A stretch of 34,683 nucleotides of DNA from CAYPZT01 sp964415435 (GTDB lineage Bacteria; Patescibacteriota; Microgenomatia; UBA1406; GWC2-37-13). The notes beneath the pieces were generated by a model. The model saw nothing but the letters and a program-made list of their open reading frames with translations. It was not told the DNA's origin and did no database searches. Made by a program: the position numbers and the translations under genes. The DNA is taken from contig CAYPZT010000008.1 of the NCBI GenBank assembly GCA_964415435.1, positions 1 through 34,683 on the forward strand. The letters are read 5' to 3'. Of the stretch, positions 14,393 through 22,896 are shown piece after piece. The stretch's first letter is position 1, and the number at the start of each line of letters is the position of its first letter.

Positions 14393-14399
14393 CGTTGGT

Positions 14400-15149
14400 A
14401 TGAAAATAACCGTCATAACACTGTTTCCAGGCATGATTACAGGCTTCCTGAATGAGAGTATTGTCAAACGAGCCCAGGAGAAAGGAGCTGTTGCTGTGAA
14501 TATTGTCAATCTTCGTGACTTCGCCCTTGACTCATATGGTACGGTAGACGACCGACCGTATGGGGGAGGAGCGGGAATGGTTATGAGAGTTGATGTGATG
14601 GCTAAGGCTGTACGTTCAGTCGGCGCTGGCAAGGTACTTCATACATCACCCAAGGGAAAAACTTTAACCCAGGAAATGATTTCAGCATATGCGAAAGAGA
14701 AACATCTGATCATAATAGCCAGCCATTATGAGGGATTAGATGAGCGCGCCTCAGAATTTATAAATGAGGAGGTTTCATTGGGTGATTTTGTTATGACAGG
14801 AGGAGAGCTTACAGCAGCAGCAATCGTTGACTCGGTGGTACGTTTATTACCCGGGGTATTGAAAAAAGAAGACGCAATAGTATATGAAAGTTTTCAAGAA
14901 GTAAATGTAGCAGAACTGTCCCAGGTTGTCTCCGGTGATGAGGTTCTTGATAGGCTCGTGAAGTCTGGGGTGAAAACGGTTAAACTTCTCGAGTATCCAC
15001 ACTATACTCGTCCTCCTGAATTTGAACAGAAAACGGTGCCGGAAGTTTTAGTAAGTGGCGATCCCAAAAAAATCAGAGAATGGCAACTTATGGAATCCTG
15101 GAAGATAACGAAAGCGAAAAGGCCCGATCTCCTTGAACATAAGAGCTGA
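14400..15149 (+). CDS. trmD: tRNA (guanine-N1)-methyltransferase TrmD
   Basis: SAM-dependent knot-fold (SPOUT) enzyme making m1G37 in tRNAs, including the Pro tRNA family. Length 249 is standard. Visible features: the N-terminal MKITVITLFPGM, RDFALDSYGTVDDRPYGGGAGMVM (substrate loop), HLIIIASHYEGLDERASEFINEEVSLGDFVMTGGE split across the trefoil knot that binds SAM, and YPHYTRPPEFE near the C-terminus. Its TATAAT ends 7 nt before the ATG and there is no Shine-Dalgarno, so the message appears leaderless. The usual partners (rpsP, rimM, rplS) are not next to it. Confidence 0.97.
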   Translation: MKITVITLFPGMITGFLNESIVKRAQEKGAVAVNIVNLRDFALDSYGTVDDRPYGGGAGMVMRVDVMAKAVRSVGAGKVLHTSPKGKTLTQEMISAYAKEKHLIIIASHYEGLDERASEFINEEVSLGDFVMTGGELTAAAIVDSVVRLLPGVLKKEDAIVYESFQEVNVAELSQVVSGDEVLDRLVKSGVKTVKLLEYPHYTRPPEFEQKTVPEVLVSGDPKKIREWQLMESWKITKAKRPDLLEHKS

Positions 15150-15161
15150 AAGTGGCATAAT
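15133..15161 (+). promoter_or_regulatory. Likely promoter of the superoxide dismutase gene
   Basis: TTGAAC (15133-15138), a 17-nt spacer, CATAAT (15156-15161), lying over the end of trmD. The expected transcript start near 15168 gives a leader of about 24 nt. A TATTAT at 15167-15172 is an alternative -10. No Shine-Dalgarno precedes the ATG at 15192. Confidence 0.5.
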
Positions 15162-15191
15162 TACTGTATTATCCATTTCATCTAAATACCT

Positions 15192-15824
15192 ATGCAGTTT
15201 ACAAAGAAAGAAGCTCTCCCGTTCTCTAAAAGTCTTTATACCATGAAAGGTATCTCCAAAAAAACCACAGAAGAACACATGAAGTTATATCAAGGATATG
15301 TCAATAAATATAACGAAATAATGGAAAAATTGACTGGACTCACTGATGAGGACTATACTAAGGCAAACCAAGTTTTCTCCACGGTCCGTGAATTAAAGGT
15401 AGAGCTTACTTTTGCCTGGGGAGGAATTGTGAATCATGAAATCTACTTTGGTCACCTGGGCGGCAAGGGAGGAGAACCGGGAGACATACTTATGGCTCAA
15501 ATAAGAAAGGACTTCGGTTCTTTCGAAAAATATAAACAAGACCTGAAGGCAACGGGAATTGGTGCGCGCGGATGGGTATGGACCGCATGGAATCATAAGG
15601 ACAGCATGCTTTTCAATTATCTTGGTGATGCCCAAAACAGCTATCCTGTCTGGGGCGCTTCACCCATACTAGCTCTTGATACCTATGAGCACGCATATTT
15701 TATAGATTACGGTGCTAATCGTGGAGCTTATATCGACTCATTCTTTGATAATGTTCATTGGAATGTTGTAGAGAAAAAATTTGAAGAAGTTACTGATCCA
15801 GGCTGTCAGTGCGGCGGGCATTGA
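15192..15824 (+). CDS. sod: Fe/Mn superoxide dismutase
   Basis: Converts superoxide to hydrogen peroxide and oxygen. The 210 residues carry the four metal ligands in family context: H29 (TTEEHMKLYQGYVNKYN), H82 (GGIVNHEIYFGHLGG), D163 and H167 (LDTYEHAYFIDYGANRGAYI). Sequence alone does not settle iron against manganese. No signal peptide is present, so it is cytosolic. The extreme C-terminus, DPGCQCGGH, is unusual for the family and could bind a metal. Its stop is 3 nt before the ABC ATPase gene, so it may be cotranscribed with the transporter. An SOD in a reduced genome implies exposure to oxygen. Confidence 0.95.
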   Translation: MQFTKKEALPFSKSLYTMKGISKKTTEEHMKLYQGYVNKYNEIMEKLTGLTDEDYTKANQVFSTVRELKVELTFAWGGIVNHEIYFGHLGGKGGEPGDILMAQIRKDFGSFEKYKQDLKATGIGARGWVWTAWNHKDSMLFNYLGDAQNSYPVWGASPILALDTYEHAYFIDYGANRGAYIDSFFDNVHWNVVEKKFEEVTDPGCQCGGH

Positions 15825-15827
15825 TAT

Positions 15828-16511
15828 ATGATTAGTGCCTCTTCTTTGTCAAAACGTTTTGGTCGAGTGTTGGCAGTGTCAGATGTTTCTTTCAAAGCAT
15901 CAGTGGGCGAGATTATCGGTTTCTTGGGTCCCAATGGTGCAGGTAAAACAACGACGATGCGTCTTCTTTTAGGATATTTTCAACCAACTTCGGGTACGGT
16001 TCGCATTCAAGGCAAGAATCCCATTGATAAGCGAGTGTCGGTATTATCTGAAGTGGGATATCTACCTGAAAATAATCCGCTTTACCCTGAGATGAAAGTG
16101 CGAGAGTATCTTGAGTTTGTGTCGGGCATAAGAAGAGTGACGATTATGGATACATTACTTGAAGAGGTAGGAATCGTTAATGTCATGGACAAAAAGATAG
16201 ATGAACTTTCGCGTGGGTTTAGACAACGTGTCGGACTCGCAGCTGCATTACTAGCAGATCCGCCCGTTCTTCTTTTGGACGAGCCAACCTCAGGTTTAGA
16301 TCCTATAGAGCAGGAAAAAATTCGTCATCTTATAAAGCGCATCTCAAAAAAGAAGACTATTCTTTTTTCCACCCACATACTATCAGAAGTTGAAGATATT
16401 GCTACACGACTGATTATTATTGATAAAGGTAAACTCGTATACGATGGGAAAAAACCTAGAACAAAAGGTGGAGTGACTGCACTGTTTAAAAAATTAGTAA
16501 AGTCATCATGA
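15828..16511 (+). CDS. ABC transporter ATPase, GldA-like
   Basis: A 227-residue ABC ATPase: Walker A GPNGAGKT (34-41), the Q-loop region EVGYLPENNPLYPEM, signature LSRGFRQRVGLAAALLADP, Walker B VLLLDEPTSGLDP, and the switch His in LFSTHILSEVED. It matches ATPases of ABC-2 type systems and, with its neighbours, the GldA/GldF/GldG arrangement first described in gliding Bacteroidetes. Its end overlaps the permease start by 4 nt (ATGA), so the two are translationally coupled. The substrate is unknown. Confidence 0.92.
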   Translation: MISASSLSKRFGRVLAVSDVSFKASVGEIIGFLGPNGAGKTTTMRLLLGYFQPTSGTVRIQGKNPIDKRVSVLSEVGYLPENNPLYPEMKVREYLEFVSGIRRVTIMDTLLEEVGIVNVMDKKIDELSRGFRQRVGLAAALLADPPVLLLDEPTSGLDPIEQEKIRHLIKRISKKKTILFSTHILSEVEDIATRLIIIDKGKLVYDGKKPRTKGGVTALFKKLVKSS

Positions 16512-17209
16512 AAGCGCTCTATAAAAAAGAACTTAGTTACTACCTCAATAGTCCCATTGGATATGTGGTCGTTATTTTATTTGCTATTTTTGTAAATTTT
16601 TTCTATATAAAAGACATCTTTCTTGTGGGTTCTGCATCTATGCGCCCTTTTTTTTCGCTGCTGCCTTGGTTTTTTCTCGCTTTTATACCAGCTATTTCGA
16701 TGAGAATCTTTTCTGAAGAAAAGCGACTAAACACACTTGAATCACTCTTAAATCTTCCCATTTCTGAAAGCACGATAGTCATGACAAAATATTTCGCCCT
16801 GACTTCAATTCTTTTAATCGGACTACTACTTACCATGGCATTGCCGATATCCTTGTCTACCTTGAGTAAGCTTTATCTGCCTCAAGTATTAGTCGGGTAC
16901 CTGGGAGTTTTTTTATTGGGGGCATCTTATATTGCCATCTCAATGTTTTTTTCATCCTTAACAAAAAATCAGGTAGTCGCATTTCTTCTGTCTGTTTGTT
17001 TTTTATTTTTTCTTACTGTCCTATCTTCGGATTTTTTAGCCGGTGTTTTGCCTAAAACCATTCAAGATGTGGCAAGTGTATTTGGACCATTGTATCAAGT
17101 AGACAGTTTCATAAAAGGCGTTATAGATGTGCGTTCAGTCGTCTATTTTGTATCACTAACATCACTCTTTTTATTTTTGACAGTGATCGTAATTGAAAGA
17201 AGAGACTAA
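16508..17209 (+). CDS. ABC-2 type permease, GldF-like
   Basis: A 233-residue membrane protein with six hydrophobic segments. The opening MKALYKKELSYYLNSPIGYV is the cytosolic amphipathic start common to GldF/NosY-like permeases. SMRIFSEEKRLNTLESLLNLPISESTIVMTKY is the coupling region of that class. It starts in a 4-nt overlap with the ATPase gene and is followed 2 nt later by the GldG-like gene. Together these form an export-type or mechanotransmission ABC complex; transported substrate unknown. Confidence 0.9.
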   Translation: MKALYKKELSYYLNSPIGYVVVILFAIFVNFFYIKDIFLVGSASMRPFFSLLPWFFLAFIPAISMRIFSEEKRLNTLESLLNLPISESTIVMTKYFALTSILLIGLLLTMALPISLSTLSKLYLPQVLVGYLGVFLLGASYIAISMFFSSLTKNQVVAFLLSVCFLFFLTVLSSDFLAGVLPKTIQDVASVFGPLYQVDSFIKGVIDVRSVVYFVSLTSLFLFLTVIVIERRD

Positions 17210-17211
17210 TT

Positions 17212-18684
17212 ATGCATATTTTAAGTAAGATAAAAAAACTCAAGACATCTGCTCTTTTTATAGTTGCAGTTTTAGCCTTTTTGATTCTCAACGCTCTTGT
17301 GTCGTTCATCTCCCTAAAAGCTGACTTTTCTGCTGGAAAGGCCTATACACTTTCAAGTTCGACCCAAAATATACTTCGCAATCTAAAAAAGCCAGTCACG
17401 ATTACGGTTTTTATTTCTTCAGATCTGCCGACTCAACTTCTGCCGTTAAAGGCGGATGTACTTGATCTTCTCCGTGAGTATGCGAAAAGCTCTCATAATG
17501 TTGACTTAAGAATAGTTGATCCTAAAAAAGATGAAAAAATGATGGTACAAGCTCAGGAGATGGGTATACCAGAGCTTCAATTTTCCCAGGTGGAGCAAGA
17601 CAAATACGCCGTTTCCACTGCTTTTTTTGGAATAGGACTGGTATACGGGGACAAAAGAGAGTCAATCCCCCAGGTTACAGATGTTGGAAATCTGGAGTTT
17701 AATGTTACATCAGCGATCTATAAGATGGCGAGAAAAAATGTGGCAAAAGTTGGACTTGCAGGACTCGAGGGGGCGGCGGCGTTAGGCGGTCCCGACCCAA
17801 TTAGTGTTCTGCATCAAGTTGCCAGTAGACAATTCGCTTTTGAGCCAATTGCCTATACTGAGTCGGTACAGCCGATTATAGATGCGTCTTATAGTGCGCT
17901 TATGCTCGTTGACATGGGTGATAAAATCTATTCCGAGAGTGAAAAGGAAGCGCTTTTTAACTATTTAAAACACGGAGGGAAAGCAATTTTTTTTCTTGAT
18001 GGAGTAACGGTATCGGATACTTTGACAACCCAGGAAGCACAACATGGACTGTCGGGTTTGCTAAGAAGATTTGGCATAGAAATAAAACCTGATCTTGTTT
18101 TGTCGGAAAGTGCGGAACTTGTAAATTTTGGGAACGAGTCGGTACAAATCCTTACTCCTTATCCTTTCTGGATACGAGCAACCGATTTCAATAACAAGAC
18201 CTCTTACTTTTCAAATGTGCAAACATTAACCTATCCATGGGTTTCCTCACTTTCCGTTGATGCAAAAAATACGTCTGTAACAGCCTTAGTTTATTCGCCT
18301 CAACATTCTTGGGAACAAAGGGAACCATTTGAACTGAATCCGCAAGCTATCTCGCCACCACAGGAGTCAGCCCTAAAACAGTACCTTTTAACCGCGGAGG
18401 TTAACACGGGCAATAACGGCAAACTTATCGTTGTTCCATCTTCGAGATTTATCCAGGATAGGTACTTAGGAAGAACCTCAGGCAATATCCCTTTCGTTCT
18501 TAATATATTAAGCGATTTGGTCTCCGGCGGCGCGCTTAGCGGAATTTTATCAAGAGGTGTGAATTTTTACCCGCTGCCCGAAATGACTGCAACGCAAAAA
18601 GATTTATTTAGATACGGGAATATTTTCCTGCTGCCTGTTCTTTTCGGTTTCTACGGACTGTATAGATTATTGAGGCGGAGATAA
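17212..18684 (+). CDS. GldG-like ABC auxiliary protein (ABC_transp_aux)
   Basis: A 490-residue protein with one N-terminal membrane segment (about residues 13-33), a large extracytoplasmic domain and a C-terminal membrane segment (about 464-485) ending in RLLRRR. The start of the soluble domain, FSAGKAYTLSSSTQNILRNL followed by KPVTITVFISSDLP, is diagnostic of the GldG/ABC_transp_aux family, and YLKHGGKAIFFLDG is another conserved stretch. It is the third gene of the ATPase-permease-auxiliary operon. In gliding bacteria this complex is needed for motility or secretion; CPR cells are not known to glide, so a role at the cell envelope is likelier. Confidence 0.88.
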   Translation: MHILSKIKKLKTSALFIVAVLAFLILNALVSFISLKADFSAGKAYTLSSSTQNILRNLKKPVTITVFISSDLPTQLLPLKADVLDLLREYAKSSHNVDLRIVDPKKDEKMMVQAQEMGIPELQFSQVEQDKYAVSTAFFGIGLVYGDKRESIPQVTDVGNLEFNVTSAIYKMARKNVAKVGLAGLEGAAALGGPDPISVLHQVASRQFAFEPIAYTESVQPIIDASYSALMLVDMGDKIYSESEKEALFNYLKHGGKAIFFLDGVTVSDTLTTQEAQHGLSGLLRRFGIEIKPDLVLSESAELVNFGNESVQILTPYPFWIRATDFNNKTSYFSNVQTLTYPWVSSLSVDAKNTSVTALVYSPQHSWEQREPFELNPQAISPPQESALKQYLLTAEVNTGNNGKLIVVPSSRFIQDRYLGRTSGNIPFVLNILSDLVSGGALSGILSRGVNFYPLPEMTATQKDLFRYGNIFLLPVLFGFYGLYRLLRRR

Positions 18685-18698
18685 TATATAATTGGGCC

Positions 18699-20099
18699 AT
18701 GGTACGAACACGGATTGCCCCCTCTCCAACAGGTTTTCCACATATAGGAACAATCTACCAGGTGCTGTTTGATTTTTCCTTTGCACACAAAAATAAAGGG
18801 CAGTTCATCCTCCGCATAGAAGATACTGATAGGACTCGCCATGTTGAAGGAGCAGAGGAAGTGATCTATAGCGCTTTAGACTGGTTTAAGCTGAATCCTG
18901 ATGAAAGTCCCGCCAAAGGTGGACCTCACGAGCCTTATCGTCAGTCGGAAAGACTTTCGATCTATCAGAAATATGCAGAAGAACTTGTTAAAAATGACCA
19001 TGCATATTATTGCTTTTGCACAAAAGAGAGACTGGATGAAATGCGTAAAGAACAGGCTCTTAAAAAGGAGAATCCACGATATGACAGGAGATGTTTATCT
19101 CTGACGAAAAAACAGATAGAAGAAAATCTAAAAAACAAAGTGGAACATGTAGTTCGTATGAAAGTCCCACCTAACAGAAAAGTAGTGCTTGATGACTACA
19201 TAATGGGAAAAGTCGAGTTTGACAGTAACTTGATCGATGATCAAGTACTTCTGAAGTCCGACGGATATCCTACCTATCATCTTGGAGTTGTGGTAGATGA
19301 TCATCTTATGGAGATAACTCACGTGATCCGGGGGAGAGAGTGGGTTTCTTCGACACCCAAGCATATTCTCCTCTATGAATTTTTTGGATGGCAGATGCCG
19401 ATACATGCGCATCTTCCCCTTATTTTGAATACTGATGGTAAGGGCAAGTTATCTAAACGGCACGGACACGCTTCGGTTGATTATTATCGTAACTTGGGAT
19501 ATCTGCCAGAGGCTGTATTGAATTATCTATCCAATCTTGTCTGGTACCATCCAGAGAATAAAGAGATCTATTCTCTTGAGGAGTTCATCAGGCTTTTTGA
19601 TCTGAAAAAAATAAACTCACAGGGGGCGCGATTCAATTTGATAAAACTTGACTGGATCAACGGCGAGTACATTCGCAAGATGGAAAACGCAGATCTTGCC
19701 AATCGAATTGCCACCTTTTATAAAGGTGAGTATTCAAAGGATATAATAATTAAAACGATTCCTCTTGTAAAAGAACGATTGAAGAAATTATCTGACTATC
19801 TCCCCTTGACTGACTTTATTTTTAACACGCCAGTTCAATATGAGCTGGATCTTTCATCAAAAAAAACCTTGATGAGAGAAGTCATACAGGCACTGGAAAG
19901 ATTGTCTGACTGGAAATCAAACATTATAGGTGACGAACTGGTAAGTGTTGCGAAGAAGCTGGGAATAAAAAATAGTGATTTTTTTATGACACTGAGGGTT
20001 GCTATAACAGGTAAAAAGATAAGCCCACCTCTCAATGAATCTATGGAACTTCTCGGTAAGGAAAAGATTATTGACTATCTGAAGAAAGCCTCTTTATAA
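18699..20099 (+). CDS. gltX: Glutamyl-tRNA synthetase
   Basis: Charges tRNA-Glu. The 466-residue class I synthetase has the HIGH-type motif as PSPTGFPHIGT (residues 8-18), RIEDTDRTRHVEGAEE, DYIMGKVEFDSNLIDDQVLLKSDGYPTYHLGVVVDDH split over the catalytic core, and the KMSKS-type motif as KLSKRHG. The C-terminal anticodon domain is present and of near normal length. Whether it also misacylates tRNA-Gln cannot be judged here. A TATAAT (18687-18692) that overlaps the preceding gene's stop region ends 6 nt before the ATG, so it is likely leaderless. The last codon and stop overlap the stop codon of the convergent exonuclease gene. Confidence 0.97.
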   Translation: MVRTRIAPSPTGFPHIGTIYQVLFDFSFAHKNKGQFILRIEDTDRTRHVEGAEEVIYSALDWFKLNPDESPAKGGPHEPYRQSERLSIYQKYAEELVKNDHAYYCFCTKERLDEMRKEQALKKENPRYDRRCLSLTKKQIEENLKNKVEHVVRMKVPPNRKVVLDDYIMGKVEFDSNLIDDQVLLKSDGYPTYHLGVVVDDHLMEITHVIRGREWVSSTPKHILLYEFFGWQMPIHAHLPLILNTDGKGKLSKRHGHASVDYYRNLGYLPEAVLNYLSNLVWYHPENKEIYSLEEFIRLFDLKKINSQGARFNLIKLDWINGEYIRKMENADLANRIATFYKGEYSKDIIIKTIPLVKERLKKLSDYLPLTDFIFNTPVQYELDLSSKKTLMREVIQALERLSDWKSNIIGDELVSVAKKLGIKNSDFFMTLRVAITGKKISPPLNESMELLGKEKIIDYLKKASL

Positions 20100-21500
20100 G
20101 TATTCAGCTTGATACTCTTCTGTCGAGCGATCTGCTTCAGATTCTCTTTTTTCTGTTTGAATAAATTTCATATTGTGTTCGTTAAAAATATAGCGAGAGA
20201 GAATTTTATAAGTGTCATAGTCAAATCGTCTCTCTTCTCCGATGAGACACCATTTATCAATAGTAAATTCTTCAACCTTGTCTCCAAACGTATCCTTTTC
20301 ACGGATCGTGATAGGTCCATCAAACGGCCATTTTCTTATTTTAGATTTTGCAAAAGATTCATAAACACGAAGATTATATTTAAGTGGAGTTTCTTTTCCA
20401 TTACAAGCACCTTTGCAGTAGCCGAGCTTAGAGCTGAAACAGGGGCCTTTACTTTTATCAAGTCCGAGAAGTTTTTCACAAAGGCCGTTGGTTTTTATCA
20501 GACTGGAAAGAAAATCTTTTGCCTGTCTTTTTGATCTGAAAATACCCAGTATGTTACTCAAGTCGTTAGGATCAAGATTATTCCCGTTTTCAAGGAGTAC
20601 GGTCTCGTACCCATCATCGTTCTGTTCTTTCTTTAGATAATATATATCTCTATAGAATCGAAGCTGTCGGTTATAGAGTGGCTGAAGTTCCTTAATACGC
20701 TGAGCTTCTTTTAGAAGTGCACCCAGCTCACCCGCTGTAGTTTCTGTTTCGATCCGTTCTATTTGCTGACACATATTCATTTCCTTTGTATTGGTATAGT
20801 CGGAAGAAAAATGCGACATAACACGCTCACGGATGTTGACACTCTTTCCAACATACAACGGCAGTTCGTTTTCTCCATAAAATATATATAATCCGGGAGA
20901 CTCAGGAAGTGCATCAAGGTCTTTTTCGGAAATATAACGTGGTAAAGAAGGTTTCTTGAGAAGTTTTTCCAGATGGGAATTTATAGTTTCTGGGGGAAAA
21001 AGCGTATTAATTTTTTTATAAAAATCCCAGACCACTTGGGCATCATCAAATGCTCGATGACGGTTCAGGCACGGTATATCGAAACGTTCGATAATGCTGT
21101 CGAGGTTGTGGTGCCGTTCCTGTGGATAAAGCATCCTTGACAGTTTTACAGAACAAAAATGTTTTAAGCTAAACGGAATTCCTAGTCTTCGAAATTCATT
21201 CCGCAGGAATCCGTAATCAAAACGTACATTATGCGCAACAAAAAGCGAATCTCTCACGATATCATAAATGTCCTGAGCGACATTTTCAAAAAGTGGAGCC
21301 GTCTCAAGATCGACACTTCTTATTCCTGTGATTTCTTCTATGAAAGGTGAGAGGTAGGATTGAGGATTAATAAGCGTTGAATATTTCTTTTTTATTTTTC
21401 CTTTTTCTACTCTGATAATACCAATTTCAATAATACGGTCATAAGTGACGCGTGAACCGGTAGTTTCGACATCGACGAACGATAGGGCGTGCGTATTCAT
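20094..21500 (-). CDS. DnaQ-like 3'-5' exonuclease fused to a UvrC/Cho-like GIY-YIG nuclease
   Basis: A 468-residue two-nuclease protein. Residues 1-175 are a DEDDh exonuclease of the Pol III epsilon type: LSFVDVETTG (D10, E12), VAHNVRFDYGFLRNEF and HRAFDDAQVVWDF. After a linker, residues about 203-290 are a GIY-YIG domain: SPGLYIFYGENELPLYVGKS with the catalytic Arg in VNIRERV. The remainder follows UvrC/Cho-type sequence, with cysteines in GLCEKLLGL and FSSKLGYCKGACNGKETPLKY. The same fusion occurs in other bacteria and is usually annotated as exonuclease/excinuclease Cho. It probably acts in repair, making and trimming nicks; no HhH or UvrB-binding region is visible. No Shine-Dalgarno or clear -10 was found. 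Confidence 0.9.
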   Translation of the reverse strand: MNTHALSFVDVETTGSRVTYDRIIEIGIIRVEKGKIKKKYSTLINPQSYLSPFIEEITGIRSVDLETAPLFENVAQDIYDIVRDSLFVAHNVRFDYGFLRNEFRRLGIPFSLKHFCSVKLSRMLYPQERHHNLDSIIERFDIPCLNRHRAFDDAQVVWDFYKKINTLFPPETINSHLEKLLKKPSLPRYISEKDLDALPESPGLYIFYGENELPLYVGKSVNIRERVMSHFSSDYTNTKEMNMCQQIERIETETTAGELGALLKEAQRIKELQPLYNRQLRFYRDIYYLKKEQNDDGYETVLLENGNNLDPNDLSNILGIFRSKRQAKDFLSSLIKTNGLCEKLLGLDKSKGPCFSSKLGYCKGACNGKETPLKYNLRVYESFAKSKIRKWPFDGPITIREKDTFGDKVEEFTIDKWCLIGEERRFDYDTYKILSRYIFNEHNMKFIQTEKRESEADRSTEEYQAEYL

Positions 21501-21643
21501 AAGATCAAAGAAAAGGAGACAATTAAGTGAACTAACGTTCAGTGTAACAGAAAGTACGGTTTGTTTTCAACCCCTGTTACTCTTACAAAATTTTTATACA
21601 GTTGTGATTCGTATGTTATGTTCGAGAGGTAACATTTTGGTAT

Positions 21644-21898
21644 ATGGATATTTTATTGTGGACGCTGTTGGGAGCATTCGCAGGGTTTGTGGCATCTTTC
21701 TATAAAAACCGATCCATGCAGTCGGTGTGGACCGATGTTTCTATGGGTGTTGCCGGATCGGTCTTAGGAGGCCTGATTATGATGTTATTTGGGAAGCCGG
21801 GCGTAAGTGGGTTTAGCTTGTATAGCGCAGTCGTTGCAGTCCTCGGATCGGTTGTCCTTATCGGAACAAGCAGACGTGTAAAAGAAAAAATATTATAA
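21644..21898 (+). CDS. YeaQ/YmgE (GlsB) family transglycosylase-associated membrane protein
   Basis: An 84-residue protein with three hydrophobic segments (about 2-18, 28-46 and 55-73). MDILLWTLLGAFAGFVASF and DVSMGVAGSVLGGLIMMLFG are the glycine-rich helices of the GlsB/YeaQ/YmgE family. Members are stress-linked small membrane proteins with no established activity. A weak GAGAGG lies 14 nt upstream of the ATG, too far to be convincing. The 143 bp between this start and the divergent exonuclease gene must hold both promoters. Confidence 0.82.
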   Translation: MDILLWTLLGAFAGFVASFYKNRSMQSVWTDVSMGVAGSVLGGLIMMLFGKPGVSGFSLYSAVVAVLGSVVLIGTSRRVKEKIL

Positions 21899-21905
21899 TA
21901 AATAC

Positions 21906-22235
21906 ATGTCAGACCTTGCTTCTAAAAAATGTGTGCCTTGCGAACAGTGGATGCCTCCTCTGAAGGGGGACAAGCTTGAAGGCTACTTGTCCCGTCTATC
22001 TCTGTCGTGGGAGGTGCTGGATGGAAAAAAAATAAAACATGTCTTTAAATTCAAAGACTTCAAACAAGCGATGGCATTCGTGAACAAGGTTGCAGATGTC
22101 GCAGAAGAAGAGAACCATCATCCGGATATAACCATTTATTATAATAAGGTTGAGATAGTGCTTTGGACGCATTTTATAAAAGGACTTCACGAAAACGATT
22201 TTATACTTGCGGCAAAGATAGAGAAACTTGCTTAG
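21906..22235 (+). CDS. Pterin-4a-carbinolamine dehydratase
   Basis: A 109-residue PCD/DCoH family protein. The family's active-site stretch is seen as VADVAEEENHHPDITIYYNK (conserved HHPD), with LSWEVLDGKKIKHVFKFKDFKQAMAF before it and WTHFIKGLHENDFILAAKIE after. In organisms with aromatic hydroxylases it recycles the pterin cofactor; no hydroxylase is visible here, so the physiological role is open (pterin or folate metabolism, or a DCoH-like role). The TATAAT (21894-21899) overlaps the stop codon of the previous gene and ends 6 nt before this ATG, so the gene is probably leaderless with its own promoter. It shares stop-codon bases with the convergent AlkA-like gene. Confidence 0.93.
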   Translation: MSDLASKKCVPCEQWMPPLKGDKLEGYLSRLSLSWEVLDGKKIKHVFKFKDFKQAMAFVNKVADVAEEENHHPDITIYYNKVEIVLWTHFIKGLHENDFILAAKIEKLA

Positions 22236-22834
22236 ATTTCAAGACTTTGCCAAAGGATCATGCAGGCATAACTCCTGTAAGGAGACCATTTTTTTTGTAG
22301 CAGTTCCACTGTTCTTTTCGAGGGCTTCTTCTTAAAACCGTAGAGCTTCATTATGGCTTTCTGTAGACCGTAGTCTCCATGTGAAAAAATATCAGGTCGG
22401 CGAAGGGTAAACATGAGAAACATTTCTGCGGTCCAAGGTCCGACACCTTTAAGAGTGCAAAGCTCGGCGATGACCATATCGTCGGGCAGGTTGGAAAGAT
22501 TTTCAAGAACGATCTGCTTGGCCGCAACTTTTTCTGCAATGTCTCTTATTGATCGAACTTTTGACCATGCCATTCCGCAGTCCCTCAATTTCTGCTCCGG
22601 CAGCTTTAATACCGCAGACGGCGTAACTTTCTTTTTGGGAAACGAATCCTTAAATCTTGAAAAAATTGTATCCGCAACTTTGCCGCTTAACTGCTGTCCT
22701 ATGATTTCTCTGCATAAATGAGTGAAGTAATCATGCTTTGAGGGGATAAGGAAGTCCGTAAGATCGATTTTTTGAGCAGCCTCATACAGGATTGGATCAG
22801 CTGTTTTGAAATGTTCATATGCCTTTTTATGCAT
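22232..22834 (-). CDS. AlkA-like DNA-3-methyladenine glycosylase (short form)
   Basis: A 200-residue HhH-GPD base-excision glycosylase. The helix-hairpin-helix reads LCTLKGVGPWTAEMFLMFTL (126-144) and the catalytic Asp follows as FSHGDYGLQKA (D154). An N-terminal TADPIL...FLIPSKHDYF and EIIGQQLSGKVADTIFSRF complete the fold. It lacks the AlkA_N domain and the iron-sulphur cluster of the Nth/MutY branch, so it belongs with short AlkA/MagIII-like enzymes acting on alkylated purines. A TACAAT (22843-22848, minus) ends 8 nt before the ATG. A second, longer AlkA homologue is at 30265-31176. Confidence 0.92.
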   Translation of the reverse strand: MHKKAYEHFKTADPILYEAAQKIDLTDFLIPSKHDYFTHLCREIIGQQLSGKVADTIFSRFKDSFPKKKVTPSAVLKLPEQKLRDCGMAWSKVRSIRDIAEKVAAKQIVLENLSNLPDDMVIAELCTLKGVGPWTAEMFLMFTLRRPDIFSHGDYGLQKAIMKLYGFKKKPSKRTVELLQKKWSPYRSYACMILWQSLEI

Positions 22835-22896
22835 GGTTTTTTATTGTAGCAAATAATTTATTCTCAGGCCGTGTATAGGTGTATAATGGAGCGCAC

